64,000 nt of DNA. It comes from Mixophyes australis (taxonomy: Eukaryota > Chordata > Amphibia > Anura > Limnodynastidae). The position numbers were made by a program, and so were the translations under genes. Shown here piece by piece: positions 35,687 through 45,829 of the stretch (position 1 is the first letter of the stretch; every line of letters starts with the position of its first letter). Below the pieces are notes generated by a model. The model saw only the letters and a list, made by a program, of their open reading frames with translations, was not told the DNA's origin and made no database searches. The stretch is from NCBI GenBank assembly GCA_036250195.1, contig JAVHZZ010000002.1, positions 67,152,205 to 67,216,204 on the forward strand. Reading direction: 5' to 3'.

Positions 35687-36234
35687 TGACTATCTGCACT
35701 TGAAGGCTGAAATATTAGCCCGCATTGGATTTACAGGGCTGACCAGAGCCCAGCGCTTCCATGATTGGCACTTTGTTGCAGAAAAACAGGTCAGTCACAA
35801 CTATCCGATTTCTCCAAGATTCTTAAAAGTGGCTGTAGCCTGAGAAACACTCCTCCAACCAGATGATCAACATTCTGGCCATAGACCACTGTATCCATGG
35901 TTTGGACCTAGTGTTGCAAATGCGGGTATTGCAGTCTGAGATTTTGAAGAACTTTATATTGTGGTGAAGGTTTGGAGCTCTTCACCAGACCAAACCTCTG
36001 AGTGACTTTCAAAGCCAAGGCATCAATGAAAGCTGTGTTTATGTGTCCTTTTGAAGGGAGTCAACAGGAAAGCTACTGCAGACAGGAAACCAGTTAAAGC
36101 CAGGCCTAAAATGTATTTTTAGCTTTGATGTATTTCGGCAGTGAACTCACTTTAGTCTCTAACTCTGTTATGCCAGAGTGCATAAACAAACACCAGGCTG
36201 TCCAGTGTTAAAGTACTGTACACCCATGGTACAC

Positions 36235-36365
36235 CGAAGAATATGAATTGCTTGGTCACTGTTAAAGAAGAGACGTTTACTTGGCTAGCTGCCTTTGCAC
36301 CAAAGCATCCTAACCCGCTCATTTCGGGCAGAGAGTTTTTGTTGTTTAAAGAAGTCCTCCAACAG
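36235..36365 (+). pseudogene. Retroviral-type protease C-terminal remnant
   Basis: The text VKEETFTWLAAFAPKHPNPL followed by ISGREFLLFKE resembles the end of a Ty3/gypsy protease (the pattern ending in LIGRDxPLF). The catalytic D-T/S-G is not in this open part. It is placed between Gag and integrase, as expected. Confidence 0.5.
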
Positions 36366-36569
36366 CAAGTCCGGATGGATATATCGGCAATTGACTCAAA
36401 AGCAGAAAATCCAATCTTGACAGACATACTTGAGGATAGAGGATATGCTTTCTGAAATTGTGGAGTTGCCATTCTTTAATGCTGTACAAGAGTCCGTCGC
36501 AATCATAGAAGGAGTGGGCAGCTGCTCTGGAGTAATAATCCATCTTTGTCGCTGGTGGGGGATGTCATA

Positions 36570-37700
36570 GATGGGGTCTCCACAACTCCAGACAAGGGAT
36601 CCTGACTGGTCGGTAATACCCAATTTGTTACCTTTAAGAGACTTTGCACATGACCAGCTAAATGATGCCACTCTTGGAAATGTTTTGAAAAATGTGGTTC
36701 AAGTTAATGTGCAGGGGAAAATGGTTGAACAATTGTTGGCACTGAAAATATATGTTTCATTATTCTTAAAGGCACCATGAAAACATGTTTGTGGGAGACA
36801 TTTTTGAGAGGATAAGAACTGCAAAAGAATCATATTAATATTTATTGGCCAGGAATGTATATGGCAGTAAAGAAGTATTGCCATTCTTGTCCTGTATATC
36901 AAAGAACTTGTCCTAAACCTGATTATTGGGCACTCCTTGTTCCCAATCCAGTAATTCAGGTCCTTTTGAACGTATAGCAATGGATTTGCTTAGGTCTGCT
37001 CACAGACAACAATATGTTCTAGTTATCCTGGACTATACCACCCGATATCGAGGCCATTCCACTAAGAAATATAAAATCCAGTACCATTGCTAAAAACTTG
37101 CTTCTGTTATACCATAAGAAGATTATAACATACCGGGGCACCCTATTCATGTCTAAACTCATGAGGGATCTTTGTCGGCTCCAAAAGTATAGCTGCTTCA
37201 TACCTCTCTGTATCATCCACAAACAGAGAAGAAAGACGGTAATGCTTAATGTTTGTGGTACGAGAGGTCCCACAAGCATCAACAGGCTTTAGTCCTTTTC
37301 GAAGTTCTGTATGAGAGGCACCCAAGAGATATTTTAGATGTCCTTAAAAAGGTTGTGAGCAACAGTGGCCTAAAGAACCAAATATTGTTCAGTTTGTTTC
37401 ACAGCTGTATGTAAGGTTGGCAAAAAGAGGTCCCTTAGTCCAACAAAGTTCAAATTGAGCAAGAATGGCAAAAGAGGAACTATGATAAGTCTGCAGTAGT
37501 TTGTGTTTTTCAGCTGGGCGACAAACTCCTGGTACTGGTTAAACTGAAGTGAGTATGCTGTTTGCTCACTGGCAAGGTCCATATGAGGGGACAGAGGCAG
37601 TAGGACCGCTAAACTACAAAGCACGGCAGTTGGGTAGGAGAAGGGAAAAGTAGCTCTATTATGTAAATTTCCTGAAACCCTGGCATGATGAGAACACAGA
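36570..37700 (+). pseudogene. Integrase remnant of the Gmr1-like element
   Basis: The N-terminal region includes LRDFAHDQLNDATLGNVLKN (about 36640) and then the zinc-binding part YWPGMYMAVKKYCHSCPVYQ (about 36843-36902). The catalytic core begins at IAMDLLRSAHRQQYVLVILD (about 36975), with the first Asp in MDL. The second catalytic region reads ITYRGTLFMSKLMRDLCRLQ, so Tyr sits where Asp is expected. The C-terminal part has VNYKARQLGRRREK-like text near 37615. Stops and frameshifts occur throughout. It lies directly upstream of RT. Confidence 0.8.
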
Positions 37701-37739
37701 GACTGGTTTAGTCGGTACCATTGTTTAAGAGACCAAGAT

Positions 37740-38850
37740 GCCAATTGGGTCCTCTATGTCTCTCCAGCAAAGGCAGCAAGCTGAGGACATGATATGTTGG
37801 AACAGGAACTTTTTTGGCTCTGTCAGGAGATACCACCCTAATTGAACATGGTATCAATTCTCTTCTGAGGGTGGTAGTCAAACATAAGTCATATCGTTTC
37901 TTGGAAGCAAGATGGCTGGCAGTAAAGGGGAATGTGCCAAAAATGGATGTGACCAAAAAAAGTGAGTGGAATAGTTTGATTGTACTTGTACCAAAACCCA
38001 ATGGGACCATAAGATTCTGCAATGACTGCCGCAAATTAAATAGCGTCTCGCAGTTTGATTCCTACCCCATGCCCCAGGTAGATGAGTTACTAGAGAACTT
38101 AGCGGTAGTAATTATATGACCACCCTTCAGGCAGGTCCCTCTTACCCTTTCAGTCAAGCAAAAAAAACAAACCATTTTTCACCGGCATCCGGCATGACTT
38201 TTTACAGTATAAGGTTCTTCCCTTTGCCCTACACGATACTCCTACCCCCTTCCAATGAGCTATGGATAAGCTCCTGTGGCCTCATGCCACTCATGCTTCA
38301 GCATACTTGGATGATATTGTCATTCATTCCCAGGACTGGGAGACTCATCTTCTGAAGGTAGAGGCCATATTGGCATGTTTAAAGTCTGCTGGGTTACAGC
38401 TATTCCAGAAAAATGCGCAGCTATAAAAGAGACTAAGGGCTAGATTTACTAAGCTGCGGGTTTGAAAAAGTGGGGATGTTGCCTATAGCAACGAATCAGA
38501 TTCTAGCTTTCATTTATTTAGTACTTTCTACAGTATAACAGCTAGAATCTGATTGGTTGCTATAGGCAACATCCCCACTTTTTCAAACTTGCAGCTTAGT
38601 AAATCTAGCCCTAAGTGCTTAGGCTACATAGTGGTGCAGTGACAGGTGAAACCCCAATTGGACAAGGTGGAAGCTGTAAAGAACTGGCCGAAGCCACTTA
38701 GAAAATACAATTTTGAACTTTCTTGGGGTTAGTTGGTTATTATTGAGACTTGTATGTCATTATGCCACAATCAGTGCTCGACTCGCAGAGATGTTCCAAA
38801 AGAGAGGCCCTGATAAATGGGATGTAGTCAAAACGGTCACTATGAAAATA
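37740..38850 (+). pseudogene. Reverse transcriptase remnant (split by a MITE)
   Basis: A linker 'LQQRQQAED' follows the integrase end. The RT core contains NSLIVLVPKPNGTIRFCNDC and continues RKLNSVSQFDSYPMPQVDEL (37965-38090). The catalytic box is YLDDIVIHSQDWETHL (from about 38302). The frame is then cut by the MITE at 38437-38611 and resumes with a CLGYIVV-like segment and LDKVEAVKNWPKPLRK, the usual region after the YxDD box. Several frameshifts and stops; inactive. Confidence 0.85.
38437..38611. mobile_element. MITE with 70-bp TIRs and TAA target duplication
   Basis: It has the same family ends as 5865-6039: 'gggctagatttactaagctg' at the left and 'cagcttagtaaatctagccc' at the right. TAA flanks it on both sides. 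It interrupts the RT remnant, which reads on after it. PIF/Harbinger-type by TIR and target. Confidence 0.92.
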
Positions 38851-38963
38851 TTGCCATTCAAAATGGTGAAACCATACTGTGGAAAATCAGAACGTTAAAA
38901 TGTCGATATTCAAGATGCAGCATATTCATTATTCCTATGAAAGGCTAGTTAGCCTCATTCTAA

Positions 38964-39163
38964 GGGGGGAATTCAATTGGCTGCGTTACTTGTGAAAGTA
39001 TTGCCGGTGGTAGTCATTTTAACAACTTGAACCGACAGTAGTATTGCTGGTGTTAAAGGGGCAATACAAGTAGGCGGCGCCAGTACAATGCTTTTTACAA
39101 AGGCTTGTACATTGTACAGGCGGAGTTACTTTCACAAGTAACGCAGCCAATTGAATTCCCCCC
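38964..39163. mobile_element. Foldback MITE with 37-bp perfect TIRs
   Basis: The left end is 'ggggggaattcaattggctg' and the right end is 'cagccaattgaattcccccc'. The inner motifs 'ggtggtagtcatt' and 'gttaaaggggcaataca' link it to the foldback elements at 21543 and 35034. A related right-hand end lies near 40215-40236. Confidence 0.9.
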
Positions 39164-39714
39164 AAAGTGTTCTTTTATTTTGCATAGATTTATCACAGAT
39201 GAAGACCCTGGATGTTGGTGAGTATGTTTTTTATTTAATGCAAATAAAGTTATTTTTAAAATGGTATGTGTGTTTTATTTTCATTCTGTCTTGGTGCCCT
39301 ACAGGTCCCAGCGTGCCTTGGGTCCCACGGCATGATGACACTTGTGGTTCCCCAAGTGCCAGCATTCCCTGGCAGCCATGGGTATGCTGGTGCTTGTAGT
39401 ACTACAAGCACCAGCATACACAAACTGTTAATGGCAGCCTAGGCTTGCTGGGACCTGTAGTGTACCAGGAACAAAGTGGTGTTACCTCACACCCACCGCC
39501 CAAAGGTGTGGGAAGAGCCCTAGTGAATTCAGCATGGGGCTGGGTACCTCTAGGCGAGAGGGTCCTTATTTATTTTTGTGGACCCAATCCCTATGGACTA
39601 GAGCCAATTGCTGACTAGCCTGGCTAGCCTTGTCATTATGGTGGGGGACCCTACACAGTGGGTTCCCTTGCTATAGTACAAGGCTTTTTGACCCCTGATT
39701 TTGCTAGTATCAGC
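39164..39714. other. Inserted non-coding DNA between RT and RNase H
   Basis: The segment holds 'gggacctgtagtgtaccag', 'ggtcccagcgtgcc' and an inverted 'gctggtgcttgtagtac' pair, so it is probably another decayed MITE. No coding evidence. Confidence 0.45.
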
Positions 39715-39890
39715 CTATGCTGGGCAGGGAATTCACCTTAGTAATTGATCATGCATCATTACGTTAGATGCATGCTAACAGGGAGGTGAATGCTAAGGTG
39801 ATCAGGAGTTTCTTGGCCCTCCAATCTTTACAGTTCACGATGGAGCATAGACGTTCTGAATAAGAATGCAGACGCCTTATCAATGAAGTA
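39715..39890 (+). pseudogene. RNase H remnant of the Gmr1-like element
   Basis: The text GREFTLVIDHASLR (about 39725-39765) matches the RFTLxTDHxPL motif that closes RNase H. It is followed by NAKVIRSFLALQSLQF and MEHRRSE. This places RNase H after RT and before the 3' LTR. Confidence 0.7.
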
Positions 39891-39928
39891 TGCACTCTCC
39901 GTCAAGTATGCGCCACCATACAGGGCTA

Positions 39929-40282
39929 TCTGGCAAAGAGAGCATTCCCCAAGGCATTTCAGGCTGAAAGGGATGTGTGACAGACAGCAGAGTGGAGAGA
40001 GACTGCCTTACACAGACATACAAAGCGGAGAATTAAATTGCCCCCAGAATACCGTCATGGTAAGTATATTCCCGGTAATACGGTAAATTTAACCCGGTTT
40101 TCTGCTCGCGGCTCCCTGAGCCGGCATTGAAATAACCACATTAACATAATTACGCTCACTGTTGCTGTAATATCGATAACAGTACGCAGGCTGCATTACT
40201 TTTTACAGTAACGTGGCCAATTAATTTCCCCCATTGAGTGTAAACTCACACAGGTGGAAGTCCTATGATTATTGGGTGATTA
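39929..40282 (+). repeat. 3' LTR remnant of the Gmr1-like element
   Basis: The start matches the 5' LTR ('ggcaaagagagc', 'tgtgtgacag'). The middle (about 40030-40240) is foreign sequence with a MITE-like end. LTR sequence resumes with 'actcacacaggtggaagtcc' and 'gggtgattagattag'. It is then cut by a (TATC)n tract. Confidence 0.6.
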
Positions 40283-40292
40283 GATTAGACAG

Positions 40293-40310
40293 TATCTATC
40301 TATCTATCTA

Positions 40311-40362
<52 letters not shown>
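40293..40362. repeat. (TATC)n microsatellite
   Basis: A run of TATC units of about 70 bp with one short interruption. Confidence 0.98.
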
Positions 40363-41639
40363 ACAAGAATGGCATAATCAAGTCAAGCCCACCTCTTCTT
40401 TTCATACCTCTCCTCCACATGTCCATTAAGTGAGATGTGAAAATTAGGCTGTTATGTAAAAGATACACAATGGACCTGATTCATCATGGAACGCAATTTA
40501 AGTTTTTTTAAAACTGACGGAAAATGAATGCACTTACGCTCGGATTAAATTACAAGCGGATCTGAAGAAAAGTTTCCATTTGACTACAGGTAAAATACAA
40601 AATGTAGTGTTAAACTTCTAGCGTTAAAGTGGTAAAACATACAAAACAACCGTGATAATTGAATAAATTACAAATCATTACAAAGGGAGGCTGCTTTTCT
40701 CTTAAACACCCGTTTCAAGTACATATCTAAAATAAATAATAAGAAAAAACAGAAGTGCCAAACATGCTGTAGTAGAAATTTGATAGCAATAAAAGTTGCA
40801 ATCTAAAGTCATGTGCCAAATTAAAAATAAATGTGTAGCTTATTTGGGTATTAAAGGATTCCAAAAGTCTTCTTCATAAATACATATGGCACTTGATCTA
40901 CTAGTGAGCTCAAGATAAAATACAATATATCATAGTGTATTATGTCACTACATTTAGAAACTCATTCAAAGTAAAGAGATATTGCGTTCCAGAAATACAT
41001 GATACTACAGCTTGTAAAACAAATTGAAGGAACTCATATTAAAATAACTGCCAGATTACAATTAAAAACAAGAGATGTAATATCCACATAAAAACATTAG
41101 TCCAACAGGCATACATTCAATAGAAAACATCAGGCTTATCTGTAGAGGTGTTTTAGTAAGGTGTTCAAAGTGGGGAAACCGCTTGGCCAGAAAAGGGGTG
41201 TCTCCAATCCACTAAGAGAAGATCCAAAAAAGCAGACAGAAATTAGTCCCGGATGTGGGCCATATTCGTTTTGTCTGGATGATTTCTACAGGTATAAGTA
41301 CGCTCTGGCTATACAGTACTTGCCCTATGCAGACAGACAGAACACACTGCAGGATATGCACAATGCATATATGCAATATAAAGCCCCATCGGAACGCACA
41401 GGAAAAAATAAATAAATACATTAACGCCTGTTAATGCTATAATCATGAATAAAAATACATTAAAACTTTTTTTTTAGCATGAAATACATATATCAGGGTG
41501 TTCTTAATGCCTAATGTACATAAAATGCATTTTTGCAGTTGTTCTTAATTGCAAACACATGTTCTGGCATGCATATGCATGCATCATCACTATCACTCGG
41601 CATTTATACCTGCCCTCTAACTGGTGCAAGTGATACAGC
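40363..41639. other. No feature recognised
   Basis: AT-rich DNA with no gene or repeat boundary that I can support. The phrase 'ggacctgattcatcatgg' at 40475 recalls MITE ends seen elsewhere. Confidence 0.4.
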
Positions 41640-42300
41640 TAAAAATCTTGTACCATGCACCGCCGCGACTCTCACCTCCTGTCTGCAGGTGTCCCGGCCG
41701 TCGCTATGACGACCGGGACGTCACTGCCTAGGCAACGGCCGGACGCTAACTGCAGCAGCGCCGCGTCCCGGCGGCTGGGGACAGCAGGACGCGGGAATAG
41801 GCAAGCCTGTGGGCTAATTAGGTAGGTAATTTGTATTAGGACCTCTGTCCATGTGATTCCACTGCCAGGCTCTGATTGGCTGGTACTGATATTTAAGGCA
41901 ATGAGGTCTGCTACCTCATTGCCGGTTATAGCTTCTGTACTCTAGTCTGCTGACCTGCTTGTTCCCGTTCCTGTCTTCTGAACTTCTACTGATTTCCCGT
42001 GTATGACCCTTGTCTTTGAATTGGACTTCGCTTGTGTATCCTGTGACCCTGACCTTTGGCCTGTTTACCGTTTCTGCTATCCGCTTGTGACCCCTGACCT
42101 CGGCTTGTTTACTGGTACTGTTGTCTGCTGCCGGCCCTTGACCTCTGCTTGGACCTCACTCCGCTTGCCTGGGTTCTCCCCAGCCGGTACACACTTCACG
42201 ACCCTCTGTCAGTCTGCGGCCCAGGCTGTCCCCACCCTGATGGTGAACACCTGATTGGCAGAGTAGATTCCAGGTTGTGTTGTGCCGGCTGGAGGGGTAC
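41640..42300 (+). mobile_element. LTR-like unit with internal short repeats
   Basis: A GC-rich first part is followed by 'gatatttaaggcaatgaggt' (TATA-like, next to a 'ggcaatgaggt' / 'acctcattgcc' hairpin). Then come repeated 'gacct...gcttgttta' phrases. The order and text are shared, in inverse, with 56690-57440. A solo LTR of a frog Ty3/gypsy- or ERV-type element is likely; no internal genes are attached. Confidence 0.5.
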
Positions 42301-42544
42301 CTAACACAGAGCTTGAACTGGACGAATGTGTGTGCACTCGATCTTGTCATGCCCGTATTTTACATTGCCTATGTGCATACACCCCTTCCCTCCTCCGTTC
42401 CACCCTTCAAATCGTAAGCCTCCTGGAAGTGTCTATTGCATTCGAACTTACACTTGCATTCACTGGCGTAAAGTCAGTTTCTGAGTATGCGCAGAGTAAT
42501 TTCACACAAAATACGCCACGCAACAAGACCTGCATCCCTAAATG

Positions 42545-42668
42545 AATCATCATCATCACCATTTATTTATATAGCGCCACTGATTCCGCAGCACTTTACA
42601 GAGAACTCATTCACATCAGTCCCTGCCCCATTGGAGCTTACAGTCTAAATTCCTAACATACAGACTGA
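42545..42668 (-). repeat. SINE tail fragment
   Basis: The last ~120 bp of the SINE, including 'atttatttatatagcgccac' and 'ccctgccccattggagctta'. The tRNA-like head is absent. Confidence 0.85.
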
Positions 42669-43724
42669 GAGAGAGATAGAGAGATGTCAGCATTTTCCAG
42701 ACCTAAAAACCGTGCATATTGCTTTAAATTTCTGCATTGAGCCATTCCGCTGTGCTACACGCCTATTTTTAAACCCAGAAAGAAAATAGTGTTAACAATA
42801 TGTATGAATGGACCTCAGCCTATAACTCCTAATCTCAAAATATCATGTTTGCACAGGACAAATTCTGTCAAATAGAATAATATGTAATTTCATTCAACAG
42901 GTATGATTTGTAAAACTGAGTGGCAGTGTTTATTACTTTGATCTTGTGCATTACTCTGTTTTCCATTACTTTCTGCTTTTTCTCATTGGAATGAAATTCC
43001 CAGAGGGCTGATCATATTTAAGTTTCTTTTGTGGTTTTCCCTTAACTATTGTCTGTGGTGTATTTTGATTGAAAGGCAATAACATGAAATTAACTAGAAT
43101 GACTAGTCTATGAGAGTGGCTGGTGTTTGTAGCCACGTAATAAAAGCTTGGGCTTGGTGAAGTATTAAAAACTCTTTTTATTTATCCTGTCAAGAGAGGC
43201 TCTATTATTTACTGGAGCTAACAGCAAGGGGAGACACCTAGTCACTCAGGTCTATTATTGAACAACACTATCTTTAATACAGCTTCTACCAGTTTATTTA
43301 TATCATCTCTTGGTATGCACAATAAAATGTGTTTTTGAGGGTGGGTTTGTTTTATATATTTCACTTCAATATTTATTAATTGTTTTGCAAAACCTTGATT
43401 TTTGTTAAGATATTAATAATCCATTCATAAAAGTCTATAATACAACACAGTTCAAGAGTTATTTACTATAGTGTAGTTTTGCAGAATCACATGTTTTTTT
43501 TACGCTTTGATGTGCGTTTTGTAAACTGTTCCATTTACTACATCCCAGACCCTAATGCAGGATTTGTAGAGAAGGGTTTCCACGCCACACCACCACTGGG
43601 CGTGACCAGAATGCATGGGGTCGTGGCTATAATTTAGACAGTGCTTAGCCGCTATCCAACTCTTCCTATCCCCATCTACATATACAGTTGGGACAAAGTC
43701 CACTGAGTGTGTCAATCCCTAAAA
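42669..43724. other. No feature recognised
   Basis: AT-rich DNA without coding or repeat signal that I could define. Confidence 0.45.
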
Positions 43725-43732
43725 TTGGGACC

Positions 43733-43899
43733 CAGGGCCCTAACTAGGGCTGTGAGATAGGGGCGACTGCCCAGGGCGCCACGCTGAAGGGGCTGGGAAG
43801 TTCCTGAATATTTTAGGTTAATTTGGTTAAAATTGAGGGCTAGGGGGGCGGCATTACTGTATCTCACCCCAGACGCTAAAATTTGACGTTACGGCTCTG
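43733..43899. mobile_element. Short hAT-like MITE (167 bp)
   Basis: The ends 'cagggccctaac' and 'gttacggctctg' are inverted repeats. The 8-bp duplication TTGGGACC is perfect (43725-43732 and 43900-43907). Its right duplication is the site where hAT copy C has inserted. Confidence 0.88.
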
Positions 43900-44153
43900 T
43901 TGGGACCAGGGCCGCCGAGAGAGGGGGGAGCGGGTACTAATTACCTGGACCGGGGCATGCCAGGGGGCCCAGCCCGAGCCCTCGCGCAAACGATTTTTTT
44001 TTTTTTAAGTATTTTTTTTTTTTTTAACCTACATTTTTTTTGTGTTTTTTTTTTTTTCCTGCAGCAGGGGAAGGGGGGCTCGGTCATTGGTGGGGGGAGC
44101 AGGGTAGTTAAAAAAATTTAAACATACTCACGTGATCGCAGCGCCGGGGTCTC

Positions 44154-44240
44154 TCCTCTCTGCTCCATTCAGACTGAATGCCGGGCGTGACATCATCATG
44201 TCATGTCCAGCATTCAGTCTGAATGGAACAGAGAGGAGCA
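44154..44240. repeat. CRE-like palindrome in hAT copy C
   Basis: The arms 'ctctgctccattcagactga' and 'cagtctgaatggaacagag' surround 'gggcgtgacatcatcatg'. Equivalent to the palindrome of copy A. Confidence 0.85.
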
Positions 44241-44277
44241 GAGAAGACCAAGAAAGAAGAGAGAAGAAAAGTAAAAG
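44223..44277 (+). other. Candidate first exon in hAT copy C
   Basis: An ATG at 44223 opens a short basic frame, MEQRGAEKTKKEERRKVK, that reaches AAAAG|GTAAGT in phase 1. Phase 1 is compatible with the entry phase of the mini-exon at 45366, which would give a spliced lysine-rich N-terminus. The donor-like site is conserved in copies A and B, but the reading frame is not compatible in copy A. It may be only a relic. Confidence 0.35.
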
Positions 44278-44309
44278 GTAAGTAAAGGGAGGAAAATGGC
44301 AGGGGGGGG

Positions 44310-45175
44310 GCATGGCACAGAGGGGTTAAAAAATGAGGGGGGGCATGGCACTGAGGGGTTAAAAAATAAGGGGGGGCATGGCACAGAGGGGTTAAAAAAC
44401 GGGGGGAGGGGGGCATGGCACAAAATGGTTAATAAAGGAGGCGGGGAATGGCACAGAGGGGTTAAAAAAAGGGGAGGCAGCATGACACAGTGGGGTTAAA
44501 AAACGGGGGGGGGGGGATGTCACATTGGGGTTAAAAAATGAGGAGGCAGCATGACACAGTGGGGTTAAAAAATGGGGCAGCATGGCACAGTGGGGTTAAA
44601 AAACAGGGGGAGCATGTCACAGTGGGGTTAAAAACGAGGGGGGGCATGGCACAGGGGTTAAAAAACCGGGGGGGGGGGGGGCTGGGGTCAGCACAGAGGG
44701 GTTAAAAAACGGGGGGAGGGGGCAGCATGACACAGAGGGGTTAAAAAACAGGGGGGGGGGGACATGTCACATTGGGGTTAAAAAATGAGGGGGGCATGGC
44801 ACAGGGGTTCAAAAATGGGGAGGCAGCATGACACAGTGGAATTAAAAAACGGGGCAGCATGGCTTGGCACAGTGGGGTTAAAAAACAGGGAGCATGTCAT
44901 AGTGGGGTTAAAAATGAGGGGGAGCATGGCACAGGGGTTAAAAAACGGGGGGGGGGGCGGCATGACACATTGGGGTTTAAAAACGGGGGAGCATGTCACA
45001 GTGGGGTTAAAAAACGGGGGCAGCATGGCACAGTGGGGTTAAAAAATGGGGGGCATCATGGCACAATGGAGTTAAAAAACGGGGGGCAGCTTTGCACAAT
45101 GGGGTTAAAAACCAGGGGGCAGCATGGCACAGTGGGGTTAAAAAAGGGGGGAGGCATGGCACAGTGGGATTAAAA
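44310..45175. repeat. Minisatellite in hAT copy C, about 30-33 bp units
   Basis: About 27 units of 'ggggttaaaaaacggggg' plus 'gcatggcacag' variants. The unit is nearly the same as in copy A. Confidence 0.93.
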
Positions 45176-45365
45176 AAAGGGGGGGAAGCAGCATAGTATA
45201 GTGTGACTAAGGGGAGCCAGGTGAAGGGGGCAAAAGCAGCATGGAGAGCGCAGTGTGATCATAAGGCATGGCGATGATGAAGGGGCACATTATTGTAATG
45301 TTGGAGCTGTTGGAAGGCCTAAATATTAATCATGGGTGGTATTGATTAAGCAATTTTCCAAATAG

Positions 45366-45444
45366 GGCCCCCAGCATTCCAGGATCCAGACAAGCCGCAA
45401 CTAAAGAAACCTGCAGCCACAGTTGGTGAAAGTGAGAAGAACAG
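45366..45444 (+). other. Conserved mini-exon of hAT family (copy C)
   Basis: 79 nt with acceptor 'ccaaatag' and donor 'cag|gtagca'. The open frame reads QDPDKPQLKKPAATVGESEK. Confidence 0.6.
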
Positions 45445-45829
45445 GTAGCAGAGAGCAGGACGGTATGTGAAATGTTGTGATTCTAGTAGGGACAATGCCA
45501 ATTTTTGGTGAGTGTTCTGCCCAATGTAAGGTGCAGGCCAAGACTGAACTCTTTGTGTACACACTGCATTCTTTCTATACTACACTGTGGTGCTAGATGT
45601 CCTGAAAGTCAGGAGTGCTTGGACATATGTGACGCTCTGGCGAATTCAGAGCCTAGTGATTTTGATGTGTTAGCCACACCCCAATGGTGCATTTGCCACG
45701 CCCCCAAATGCAGGACCACACCTCCGAAAAAATTTCCGCATTTTTTTTTAGCATACTCGACTATAAGGGGGGCCCCATGAATTTGTTGTACCGGGGCCCT
45801 GAATTCCTCTTGGCAGCCCGGGTTGGGAC

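Larger units (their letters stand above)
34922..36120 (+). pseudogene. Gag remnant with SCAN-like capsid segment
   Basis: An ATG at 34922 opens a frame that is split by the SINE (34956-35686) and resumes at 35687. Its text ARIGFTGLTRAQRFHDWHF (35718-35774) is the start of a SCAN/capsid-like fold. After frameshifts, SQLSDFSKILKSG and QMINILAIDHCIHGLDLVLQ fit the later helices. The SCAN domain of vertebrate zinc-finger proteins is held to derive from the capsid of Gmr1-like retrotransposons, which fits the integrase-RT order here. The remnant has stops and at least two frame changes and is not expressed as a protein. Confidence 0.6.
34600..40282 (+). mobile_element. Decayed Gmr1-like Ty3/gypsy LTR retrotransposon with nested insertions
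   Basis: LTR-like ends (34600-34904 and 39929-40282) enclose degenerate Gag, protease, integrase, reverse transcriptase and RNase H, in that order. Integrase upstream of RT is the reverse of the usual Ty3/gypsy order and is known from Gmr1-like elements of deuterostomes. Gag carries a SCAN-like segment. Insertions: a SINE with a foldback element inside it (34956-35686), a MITE (38437-38611) and a foldback element (38964-39163), plus a disturbed 3' LTR. All coding parts are broken by stops and frameshifts. Confidence 0.8.
43907..45821 (+). mobile_element. Non-autonomous hAT element, copy C
   Basis: It starts 'cagggccgccgagaga' and ends 'cctcttggcagcccgg'. A perfect target duplication GTTGGGAC lies at 43899-43906 and 45822-45829. 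It has the same internal order as copy A: palindrome, donor-like GTAAGT, minisatellite, mini-exon and conserved tail. Confidence 0.92.

Noticed and set aside
40028..40236. Complete MITE inside the 3' LTR
   Set aside because: The right-hand end resembles that of 38964-39163, but the left part is in the wrong orientation for a TIR pair, so I could not set the borders.
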